A DNA stretch of 14,016 nt, taken from contig CAZJJO010000053.1 in NCBI GenBank assembly GCA_964546375.1, forward strand, positions 1 to 14,016, given 5' to 3'. The stretch is from CAYVFM01 sp964546375 (lineage in GTDB: Bacteria > Gemmatimonadota > Gemmatimonadetes > Palauibacterales > Palauibacteraceae). Both the position numbers and the translations under genes were made by a program. Below, one piece after another: positions 5,953-12,402 of this stretch (position 1 is the stretch's first letter; every line of letters starts with the position of its first letter). The notes beneath the pieces were generated by a model, which was not told the DNA's origin, did not search any database, and worked only from the letters and a program-made list of their open reading frames with translations.

Positions 5953-6960
5953 TCAGCGCGGGCCCCCGGACCGGGCCTCCCCGCCGCCCCAGGCGGCTCC
6001 CGAGCGGAGCTTCTCCCGGAGGACGGGGTGGCAGCGCCACAGGTAGCCGCCCATGGCGGCCGCCGCCAGCAGGTTGCCCGCGAAGACCGCCCACCAGGCG
6101 AGGCTCTCCAGGATCCACTCGCCCAGGGCCACCGTCAGGCCGATGAAGAAGACCTCGAACACGACCACGAGCAGGAGCAGGGCGAAGACCAGCGGCGGGA
6201 ACTTCTCCACCTGGCCCACCAGGCCGGCCGCCACCATCCCGGCCAGCAGGAAGCCGCCCACGTGGAGCGCCGTGTAGCCGAGCACCGGCGCCAGCGTCAC
6301 GCGGACCTCCTCGGGGCCGGACGCGCCCTGGAAGAGGGCCGAGCCCAGCGCGGCCGGGGTCCAGAGCGGCTCTCGGGCCACCAGGTCCACCGCCAGGAAC
6401 CAGACGGCCACGGCCACCGCGCCCAGCAGGCCGGCCACCAGCCCCTCCCGGACCACCGGATGCTCCTTCAGCTCCTCGTGCAGGCCCACCACCCCGGGAC
6501 GGGGCCCCGCCCAGTGCAGGTAGCCCCCCAGCACGAGCCCGGCGACGAAGTTGCCCGCCAGGGCGGCGGGCCACCACGTGGCCGGGAAGACCCCGGTCCC
6601 GGTCACCAGCAGCGACACGTAGAAGATCAGCGAGAAGACGAACAGCCCGTAGAGGGCCCCGCTGACCAGGTTCTGGGGGAGGCCGGCCCAGCGGAACAGG
6701 ACCACCGCTCCGGCCCCCAGCCCGGCGAAGACCGCGAAGTGGAGGCCGGTGAAGAGCACGATCATCCCCGTACCGACCGCCGCCGGGTCCTCGCCGAAGA
6801 CGGCGGCCGCCAGCCGGGACGGCGTCCGGAAGAGCTCCCCGCCCGCCGCGTCCAGGACCAGGAAGAAGAGCGCCACCGCGGCGCCCGCCAGCAGCCCCGC
6901 GACGACGCCCTGCCCCGTCGTGGGCGAGCCCTCTTCCCCGCTCTCGGCCTTCGAACTCAT
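5953..6960 (-). CDS. Internally duplicated eight-helix membrane protein of unknown function
   Basis: This 335-residue integral membrane protein has two homologous halves of about four helices each. GVVAGLLAGAAVALFFLVLD (18-37) matches GLVAGLLGAVAVAVWFLAVD (173-192). TGLHFAVFAGLGAG (71-84) matches TALHVGGFLLAGMV, placing a histidine in each (His74, His233). WWPAALAGNFVAGLVLGGYLHW (129-150) matches AWWAVFAGNLLAAAAMGGYLWR (288-309), with Asn137 and Asn296. Each half also has a loop with (F/W)RTP or WTP followed by an Ala-rich stretch. GGGAGG before the ATG at 6960 supports the start. I cannot assign a family. It sits inside the cytochrome oxidase operon between DUF420 and ctaB, suggesting a role in oxidase assembly, heme or copper handling, or as an accessory subunit; that is inference. 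Confidence 0.88.
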   Translation of the reverse strand: MSSKAESGEEGSPTTGQGVVAGLLAGAAVALFFLVLDAAGGELFRTPSRLAAAVFGEDPAAVGTGMIVLFTGLHFAVFAGLGAGAVVLFRWAGLPQNLVSGALYGLFVFSLIFYVSLLVTGTGVFPATWWPAALAGNFVAGLVLGGYLHWAGPRPGVVGLHEELKEHPVVREGLVAGLLGAVAVAVWFLAVDLVAREPLWTPAALGSALFQGASGPEEVRVTLAPVLGYTALHVGGFLLAGMVAAGLVGQVEKFPPLVFALLLLVVVFEVFFIGLTVALGEWILESLAWWAVFAGNLLAAAAMGGYLWRCHPVLREKLRSGAAWGGGEARSGGPR

Positions 6961-7063
6961 CTCCGCCTCCCGTCGATGATCGCTGCCTGCCGACCCGCCG
7001 CCGCGCCGCCGCCGGCGTCCACGGACGGCGGCCCCGTCCCGATGGCGGCCCTCCCCCGCCGCC

Positions 7064-7792
7064 TCAACGGACGTGCACCGCCCAGTAGACCGCCAGCCCC
7101 GTCACCGAGACGTAGAGCCACACCGGGAAGGTCCACCGGGCGACCCGGCGGTGGGCCGCCTCCCGCCCGGACAGGGCCCGGGCCAGCGTCAGCAGCGCGG
7201 CCGGGACGACGGCCACCGCCAGCACCACGTGGCTGGCCAGCACCGCCAGGTACACGGTCCGGGCCAGCCCCTCGCCGCCGAAGGGCACGGAGCCGACCCG
7301 GGCGTGATAGACCAGGTAGGAGGCCAGGAAGACGGCCGAGGCCGCGGCGGCGCTCAGCATGCACGCCCGATGGGCGGCCCTCCGCCCCCTGCGGATCATC
7401 CCCACCCCGGCCGCCAGCGACACGGCCGCCCACCCGTTGAGGCCCGCGTGCAGGTGCGGCAGGGCCTCGGGCGCCGGCGCCCGCGTGTCCAGCAGCCCGA
7501 CGTCCGCCGCCAGCGCCCCGGCGAGGACGGCCAGGTGGAGGACCGAGCGCCGTACCCCCGATCCCCGCCCCGGCGCGCCGATCGAAGGGCGGGCGCGCAC
7601 CGCCGCGGCCAGGTGGGTGACCCCCGCCGCCAGCGCCGCCGCCCCGTAGGCCCATCCGGCCAGGCCGAGGAGGACCGGGAGGAGCCCCGCCGGGAGCAGG
7701 GCCAGCGCCAGGAAGACCGGCAGGCCGGCGGTGCGGTCCGGGTCCGTCCGGGTCGCCGCCGGCACCGCGAGGCCCTCGGCGCCTGCGGCCAT
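7064..7792 (-). CDS. ctaM: DUF420 (CtaM-like) oxidase assembly protein with N-terminal membrane extension
   Basis: The C-terminal about 130 residues are a DUF420 domain: LPHLHAGLNG (111-120), four membrane helices, SYLVYHARVGSVPFGGEG (158-175), ASHVVLAVAVVPAALLTLARAL (186-207) and HRRVARWTFPVWLYVSVTG (214-232). In Staphylococcus a DUF420 protein, CtaM, is needed to mature the aa3 oxidase; the same role is likely here. Histidines 113, 115, 141, 163, 188 and 214 are candidate cofactor or metal contacts. Residues 24-100 are extra: two or three helices with LLPVLLGLAGWAYGAAALAAG and SVLHLAVLAGALAADVG, which resemble the C-terminal end of CtaB-type farnesyltransferases. The start codon overlaps the ctaF stop by one base (TGATG), so translation is probably coupled. 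The DUF420 assignment is firm; the symbol is by analogy. Confidence 0.88.
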   Translation of the reverse strand: MAAGAEGLAVPAATRTDPDRTAGLPVFLALALLPAGLLPVLLGLAGWAYGAAALAAGVTHLAAAVRARPSIGAPGRGSGVRRSVLHLAVLAGALAADVGLLDTRAPAPEALPHLHAGLNGWAAVSLAAGVGMIRRGRRAAHRACMLSAAAASAVFLASYLVYHARVGSVPFGGEGLARTVYLAVLASHVVLAVAVVPAALLTLARALSGREAAHRRVARWTFPVWLYVSVTGLAVYWAVHVR

Positions 7793-8103
7793 CAGTACTC
7801 CTGGAGGACGGCCACCACCAGGATCGCCGCCACGGGCAGCGGGGCGATCGCCAGCACGATCAGGCGAAGGGGCTCGAACTTCAGGTGCATGTAGTAGAGC
7901 GCCACCAGGGCGGCCTTCCAGATGGCCATGCCGATCAGCAGGGCCACGATCAGCGACTTGGCCAGGCCGGTGCCGGCCACCCAGACCTCCAGCAGCGTGA
8001 GGACGGCCAGCCCCCCCCAGACCGCCATGTAGCGCGGCTCCTGCTCCTCTTCCTCCGCCTCGGGCTCCGGCTCCTGCCGCCCGCTCTCGTTCGCGTCCGT
8101 CAT
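7792..8103 (-). CDS. ctaF: Cytochrome c oxidase subunit IV (CtaF type)
   Basis: This small 103-residue subunit of the bacterial aa3/caa3 oxidase has three membrane helices (about 28-45, 48-75 and 80-100). It begins with a very acidic N-terminal tail (EPEPEAEEEEQEP). The family signature is clear: RYMAVWGGLAVLTLLEV near the start of the first helix and KAALVALYYMHLKFEPLR at 63-80. Its role is structural and stabilising. It lies between ctaE (which ends 19 bases upstream) and the DUF420 gene, with which it shares one base. The Shine-Dalgarno before the ATG is weak (GGGGCG), so coupling to ctaE translation is likely. Confidence 0.92.
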   Translation of the reverse strand: MTDANESGRQEPEPEAEEEEQEPRYMAVWGGLAVLTLLEVWVAGTGLAKSLIVALLIGMAIWKAALVALYYMHLKFEPLRLIVLAIAPLPVAAILVVAVLQEY

Positions 8104-8122
8104 GGTCGCCCCGCGCTCTCGC

Positions 8123-8746
8123 TCAGATCAGGTAGACGATGGTGAACAGGATGATCCAGACCAGGTCCACGAAGTGCCAGTAGAGCCCCAGCGTCTCGAC
8201 CCCCCGCAGGTTGAAGGAGCCCGCGAAGGCCTTCACCGAGGTGAAGGCCAGGCAGCAGACCCCCAGGAAAACGTGGAGGCCGTGGAACCCGGTCATCGTG
8301 TAGAAGGTGGACCCGTACAGGTCGCAGTTCGTCACCGAGGCCGCCAGCTCCTCGGAGCAGGTCGGCAGGAAGCCGTGGCCGATCAGCTCGGCGTACTCGT
8401 AGACCTGGATGCCCAGGAAGACCATCCCGAGCGCCAGGGTCACCGTGATCCAGAGGCGGACCCCGCCCAGGTCGTCGTCCTCGGCGGCGGCGAACGCCTT
8501 CACCATGCTCACGCTGCTGCAGATGAGGATGAAGGTGTTCAGCGCCGTGATGTCGATGGCCAGCACCTCGCCGGGCGCGGCCCAGCCGCCCGCGGCTCCG
8601 AACCGGAGGATGATGTAGGAGCCGATCAGGCCGGTGAAGAACATCACCTCCGACGCCAGGAAGACCCACATGCCCACCTTGGCGTCGTGGACGCCGATGG
8701 CCTTGTCGGGCGTCCGTCCCGTCGCCGCCGCAGCCTCGGTGCTCAT
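8123..8746 (-). CDS. ctaE: Cytochrome c oxidase subunit III
   Basis: Subunit III supports subunit I and the proton-uptake side of the oxidase. The 207-residue form has five membrane helices, the short bacterial type lacking the first two helices of mitochondrial COX3. Signatures are KVGMWVFLASEVMFFTGLIGSYIILR (23-48), LNTFILICSSVSMVKAF (69-85), FYTMTGFHGLHVFLGVCCL (148-166) and LYWHFVDLVWIILFTIVYL (188-206). The loop at about 123-146 holds two cysteines (130 and 141) that could form a disulfide on the outer face. The start at 8746 is preferred over an in-frame ATG at 8830. A strong GGGAGGAGGGG site lies 3 bases before it, the family begins about here, and the longer version would overlap ctaD. 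Confidence 0.95.
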   Translation of the reverse strand: MSTEAAAATGRTPDKAIGVHDAKVGMWVFLASEVMFFTGLIGSYIILRFGAAGGWAAPGEVLAIDITALNTFILICSSVSMVKAFAAAEDDDLGGVRLWITVTLALGMVFLGIQVYEYAELIGHGFLPTCSEELAASVTNCDLYGSTFYTMTGFHGLHVFLGVCCLAFTSVKAFAGSFNLRGVETLGLYWHFVDLVWIILFTIVYLI

Positions 8747-8749
8747 GCT

Positions 8750-8760
8750 CCCCTCCTCCC
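8750..8760 (-). promoter_or_regulatory. Strong ribosome-binding site fixing the ctaE start
   Basis: On the minus strand GGGAGGAGGGG precedes AGC and the ATG at 8746. It decides between this start and the in-frame ATG 84 bases upstream, which overlaps the end of ctaD. Confidence 0.8.
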
Positions 8761-8773
8761 GCTGTCCGGCCGC

Positions 8774-8789
8774 GCCGGCGCCCGCCGGC
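8774..8789 (-). other. Small hairpin between ctaD and ctaE
   Basis: A perfect 6-bp stem GCCGGC/GCCGGC with a 4-nt loop lies in the 64-bp gap between the ctaD stop and the ctaE ribosome-binding site. It may affect stoichiometry or RNA decay, or be chance in GC-rich DNA. Confidence 0.25.
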
Positions 8790-8810
8790 CCGGTGATGGT
8801 CGTCGTCCGC

Positions 8811-10613
8811 TCATGCCGCCCCCCCGGCACCGGCCACCGCGCCTGCCCCGGCCGCCTCGCCGCCCTCCCGCGCGGGGCTCGTGACGTCGGGGCGCTCGTT
8901 CTGCGCCAGCCAGTCCTTGTCCATGGCCGGGTGGCTGTACTCGTAGGGCGGGTGGTAGACCTCGGGGATCTCCTCCCAGTTGCCGTGCTTCGGCGGCGAG
9001 GGCGTCTGCCACTCCAGGGTGTTCGCGTTCCAGGGGTTGGCCTCCGCCGGCTCCCCGGCGAACAGGTGCCAGATGAAGTTGCCGGCGAAGACGACCCCGG
9101 CCAGCAGGAGCCCGAACGCGCCCCAGGTGATGAGCACGTTCGTGTCCTGCATGGCGGCGAAGCGCTCGTACTCGGTCGTGTCGTAGAGCCGCCGCATCGT
9201 CCCGCCGAGCCCCAGCCGGTGCATCGGGAAGAAGGCCACGTTGAAGAAGACGAAGGTCAGCGCGAAGTGCACCTTCCCCCAGAACTCGTTCATCACCCGG
9301 CCGAACATCTTCGGATACCAGTGATAGATGCCGGCGAAGATCGCCATCATGCTCCCGCCGAAGAGCACGTAGTGCAGGTGGGCCACGATGAAGTAGGTGT
9401 CGTGGATGTAGACGTCGACGGGGGTGGAGGCCATGAAGACGCCGCTGAGGCCCCCGATGACGAAGAGCGCCACGAAGGCGATGGCGAACAGGTTCGCCGT
9501 GTGGAGCTGGATGTCCCCCTTCCAGAGCGTCCCCATCCAGTTGAACGTCTTGATGGCCGAGGGCACCGCGATCACCAGGGTGGCGATCATGAAGCTGGTC
9601 CCCAGCATCGGGTTCATGCCGCTCTGGAACATGTGGTGGCCCCAGACGATGAAGCCCAGGAAGCCGATGGCGATCATCGCATAGACCATCGACTTGTAGC
9701 CGAAGATCGGCTTGCGGGAGTCGGTGGCGATCACCTCCGAGGTGATCCCCATGGCCGGGAGGATGAGGATGTAGACCTCGGGGTGGCCGAAGAACCAGAA
9801 CAGATGCTGCCACAGCAGGGGCTGGCCGCCCTCGGCCACCAGGAAGAAGTGCGTCCCGATGGTCTGGTCGAAGAGCAGCATGATCAGGGCGGCCGACAGC
9901 ACCGGCATGGCCAGCAGGGCGAGGATCGCCGTGATGAAGAGCGCCCACACCGATAGCGGCAGGCGGAACCAGGTCATTCCGGGCGCCCGCATGTTGATGA
10001 CCGTGGTGATGTAGTTCACCGACCCGGCGATGGAGGAGAACCCCAGCACCACCAGGCTCACGCACCAGAGCTGCTGGCCCAGGTGGACGCCGCTGGCCTC
10101 CGGCAGGGCGCTCAGCGGGGCGTAGGCGGTCCAGCCCGCCCGGGCAGCCCCGCCCTGCACGAAGAAGCTGGCCAGCATCAGCACGCCCGCCGGCACCGCG
10201 AGCCAGAACGAGGCCATGTTGAGGCGCGGGAAGGCCATGTCCCGGGCCCCGATCTGCAGGGGGATCAGGTAATTCGCGAAGACGCCGACCAGCAGGGGCA
10301 TGATCGCGAAGAAGACCATGAACGTGCCGTGCATGGTCACCAGCGACGTGTAGCCCTCCGGCAGCAGGACGCCGCCCGGCGCCATGCCCTCCCCCAGGAG
10401 GCTCGCCCCGGGGATCGCGTCGCCCGGCCACGCGAGCTGGTGCCGCATCACCATGGCCAGCAGGCCTCCCAGCAGGAGGAAGAGCAGGCTCATGATGAGG
10501 AACTGGATGCCGATGACCTTGTGGTCGGTGGAGAAGACGTACTTGCGCAGGAAGCCCTGCTCGTGCGCCTCCCGGACCGGGGTCCCGGCTCCGTCCTCCA
10601 CGATGGTCGCCAT
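8811..10613 (-). CDS. ctaD: Cytochrome c oxidase subunit I (aa3-type, A1 class)
   Basis: This is the catalytic, proton-pumping subunit that reduces O2 to water at the heme a3-CuB site. The 600 residues contain every expected ligand: His95 (TMHGTF) and His414 for low-spin heme a, His412 for heme a3, and His277, His326 and His327 for CuB. Tyr281 in GHPEVY is the one cross-linked to His277. Glu279 in the same motif and Asp125 (ARDMAFPRLN) mark the D channel, and Lys355 (PSAIKTFNW) the K channel, so this is an A1-class oxidase. Twelve core helices are followed by a TM segment near 493-518 and a long hydrophilic, Pro/Gly/Ala-rich tail (about 520-600). AAAGGA before the ATG at 10613 supports the start. 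It follows coxB by 104 bp. Confidence 0.98.
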   Translation of the reverse strand: MATIVEDGAGTPVREAHEQGFLRKYVFSTDHKVIGIQFLIMSLLFLLLGGLLAMVMRHQLAWPGDAIPGASLLGEGMAPGGVLLPEGYTSLVTMHGTFMVFFAIMPLLVGVFANYLIPLQIGARDMAFPRLNMASFWLAVPAGVLMLASFFVQGGAARAGWTAYAPLSALPEASGVHLGQQLWCVSLVVLGFSSIAGSVNYITTVINMRAPGMTWFRLPLSVWALFITAILALLAMPVLSAALIMLLFDQTIGTHFFLVAEGGQPLLWQHLFWFFGHPEVYILILPAMGITSEVIATDSRKPIFGYKSMVYAMIAIGFLGFIVWGHHMFQSGMNPMLGTSFMIATLVIAVPSAIKTFNWMGTLWKGDIQLHTANLFAIAFVALFVIGGLSGVFMASTPVDVYIHDTYFIVAHLHYVLFGGSMMAIFAGIYHWYPKMFGRVMNEFWGKVHFALTFVFFNVAFFPMHRLGLGGTMRRLYDTTEYERFAAMQDTNVLITWGAFGLLLAGVVFAGNFIWHLFAGEPAEANPWNANTLEWQTPSPPKHGNWEEIPEVYHPPYEYSHPAMDKDWLAQNERPDVTSPAREGGEAAGAGAVAGAGGAA

Positions 10614-10717
10614 GTCGTCCTTTCCCGTTCAGCGTTCCTTCGGCGTCTCGTCGACGGGGGGCGTCCCCGGGCCGGCCGGCCCGCCGGCGCGACGGCCGGC
10701 GCCCGGGGCCGTGCCGA

Positions 10718-11416
10718 TCATCCCTCGGTCTCCGCCTCCGCGCTCCGCTCGTCCCTCCAGGCCTCGAAGGCGTCGTCGGAATGGACCGTCACGTCCGCCT
10801 TCATCCGGTAGTGGCCCAGCCCGCAGAGCTCCGCGCAGCCGAGCTCGACCTCGGCCGGCTCGGAGACCTCGAACCACGTCGTGGTGGTCATCCCCGGCAC
10901 GACGTCCTGCTTCACGCGCAGCTCGGGGATGGAGAAGGAGTGGATCACGTCCTCCGAGGTCAGGTTCACCACCACGGGCCGATCCGCCGGCAGGTGCAGG
11001 TGGTTCCGGACGCTGAAGTCGTCGCCCGTCCCCTCCTCGCCGTCGGCGCCGTCGTAGTGGAAGTGCCACTCGAACTGCTGGGCGCGGACGTCCACCACGA
11101 CCGCGTCCTCGTCCGCCGGGCGGGCGTCCGGGCTCTTGATGTCGCCCCAGAGCATCCCGCTGCGGATCCCCAGCAGCACCACGACCACGGTCGGGATCGC
11201 GGTCCAGATCACCTCCATCCGGGCGCTGCCGTGCGTGTAGCGGGCCTCGTGGCCCTCGCGGCTGCGGTAGCGGAAGACGAACCACAGGATGCCCGCCTCC
11301 ACCAGCACGAAGGCCAGCCCCGTGACGGCCAGGATCACGTAGTACATCTCGTCGATCCCGCCGCGGTGGACGGACAGGTTGACGGGCAGCGTCCAGTCCA
11401 GCCACTCCAGGCCCAT
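10718..11416 (-). CDS. coxB: Cytochrome c oxidase subunit II with CuA site
   Basis: Subunit II takes electrons from a periplasmic donor through the binuclear CuA centre and passes them to subunit I. The 232-residue protein has two membrane helices (about 24-48 and 68-88) and a periplasmic cupredoxin domain. All CuA ligands are visible: His159 (DVIHSFSIPEL), then Cys194, Glu196, Cys198, His202 and Met205 in CAELCGLGHYRM. The aromatic entry patch reads QQFEWHFHY (113-121), a common bacterial version. There is no fused cytochrome c domain, so it is aa3-like rather than caa3-like, and a separate donor is needed; two candidates lie directly upstream. No signal peptide or lipobox is seen. GGAGGAGG lies just before the ATG at 11416. 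Confidence 0.97.
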   Translation of the reverse strand: MGLEWLDWTLPVNLSVHRGGIDEMYYVILAVTGLAFVLVEAGILWFVFRYRSREGHEARYTHGSARMEVIWTAIPTVVVVLLGIRSGMLWGDIKSPDARPADEDAVVVDVRAQQFEWHFHYDGADGEEGTGDDFSVRNHLHLPADRPVVVNLTSEDVIHSFSIPELRVKQDVVPGMTTTTWFEVSEPAEVELGCAELCGLGHYRMKADVTVHSDDAFEAWRDERSAEAETEG

Positions 11417-11487
11417 CCTCTACCTCCTCCGGTGGAAGGGGGTCGGGGACCCGCCGTCCGGCCCCCGCCCGCGGTCACCGGCCGTGG

Positions 11488-11508
11488 GCCGCCCCGAGCC
11501 GGGGCGGC
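11488..11508 (-). other. Hairpin in the gap between the copper lipoprotein gene and coxB
   Basis: A perfect 8-bp stem (GCCGCCCC at 11488-11495 with GGGGCGGC at 11501-11508, loop GAGCC) lies in the 107-bp gap. It is flanked by two copies of the 11-mer GTCACCGGCCG. There is no T-tract. It could protect or process the polycistronic RNA or attenuate read-through into coxB; no function is shown. Confidence 0.35.
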
Positions 11509-11523
11509 GCCGATCTCGTCGGG

Positions 11524-12402
11524 TCACCGGCCGCCCCGCTCGGTCTCGAGGCCGTCGGGCCCGTGGTAGACGACCAGGGGCTCGGCCAGCGGCACCTCGG
11601 CGCCGGCCATGTCGGCGCTGTAGGTGAAGCCCGCCTCGGCCGACCCGCCGGCGGCGACCTCCACGGTGTCGACCATGGTGCCGTAGCGCTCGTGCCAGGC
11701 CTGCAGGACGTGCTCGCCCGGCGGCAGCCCGGTGATCTCGTAGGAGCCGTCCGCGGCGGACACGGCGTGGAAGGGATGGTCGACCACCCCGACGTAGGCG
11801 TTCATCCAGCCGTGGACGTCGCACTGGACCGGGATCATCACCTCGGGGATCGTGAACTCCCGGGTGGTGCGCATCCCCGCCTGCGGCTGGCTGATGTTGA
11901 AGCCGCGGTTCTCCTCGGGCTGGGCGTTGATGTTGTGCAGGAGCGAGTCGCTGTTGAGGATGGCCAGCGCCTGGCCGGTCTGGACGCCGAGGACGTGGGG
12001 CCGGTAGCGGCAGTCCTGCTGGTCGAGCTCCACCGCCTCGGAGGGCGCCGGGAACGACCGGTCCAGCTCCGACTTCACGTGGACGAAGACGTTGGCCAGC
12101 CCCCCGTCCTGCACCTGGACGTGCTGGGTGGTCGGGCCCTCGTCCCCGTAGGCGGCCGCGCACGCCTCCTCGGCGGACATGTCGATGGCCTCCGGCTCGG
12201 GCGGGGTCCCCTCGAAGCTCACCATGCCCGAGACCGTGGCCTGGGAGTCGGGCGGCACCACGGGCCCCTGCTGCTCGGCCCGGTCCGCCGCCTCCCCGTC
12301 GGCCGCCGGCTCCTCGCCGCCGCCGCAGGCGGCCACGAGCATCATCGCCGTCACGGCCACGGCCGTGGTCGCTCGTCCCCGGATGCTCCGTCGTGTCGTC
12401 AT
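11524..12402 (-). CDS. Cupredoxin-like, carboxypeptidase-regulatory-like lipoprotein
   Basis: The 292-residue exported lipoprotein has a signal sequence ending in the lipobox LVAAC, with Cys26 as the lipidation site, followed by a low-complexity acidic linker (27-52). The mature part combines a cupredoxin-like fold with a carboxypeptidase-regulatory-like beta domain (SADGSYEITGLPPGEHVLQAWHERYG, 215-241 region). Candidate type-1 copper ligands are His156 (SLLHNINA), Cys194, His197 and Met200 (QCDVHGWM), the order expected for blue copper proteins. Cys81 and Cys131 may form a disulfide. It probably carries electrons or copper in the periplasm for the downstream oxidase. The ATG overlaps the stop of the cytochrome gene (ATGA), and GAGGGAGA precedes it, so co-translation is likely. 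Fold and ligands are inferred from motifs. Confidence 0.88.
   Translation of the reverse strand: MTTRRSIRGRATTAVAVTAMMLVAACGGGEEPAADGEAADRAEQQGPVVPPDSQATVSGMVSFEGTPPEPEAIDMSAEEACAAAYGDEGPTTQHVQVQDGGLANVFVHVKSELDRSFPAPSEAVELDQQDCRYRPHVLGVQTGQALAILNSDSLLHNINAQPEENRGFNISQPQAGMRTTREFTIPEVMIPVQCDVHGWMNAYVGVVDHPFHAVSAADGSYEITGLPPGEHVLQAWHERYGTMVDTVEVAAGGSAEAGFTYSADMAGAEVPLAEPLVVYHGPDGLETERGGR

Noticed and set aside
5437..7440. 667-codon open frame on the plus strand opposite ctaB and the duplicated membrane protein
   Set aside because: The composition is Arg/Pro/Gly/Gln-rich with no domains. The opposite strand encodes clear membrane proteins with ribosome-binding sites.
8747..8830. Longer ctaE starting at the ATG at 8830
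   Set aside because: The extra 28 residues are not family-like, would overlap ctaD, and lie upstream of a much better ribosome-binding site at 8750-8760.
10629..10721. 30-codon open frame overlapping the coxB stop by ATGA, between coxB and ctaD
   Set aside because: The peptide is Pro/Gly-rich with no hydrophobic segment or known match, and no clear ribosome-binding site was seen. It ends close to the ctaD ribosome-binding site. Possible as a coupling leader, but not supportable as a gene.
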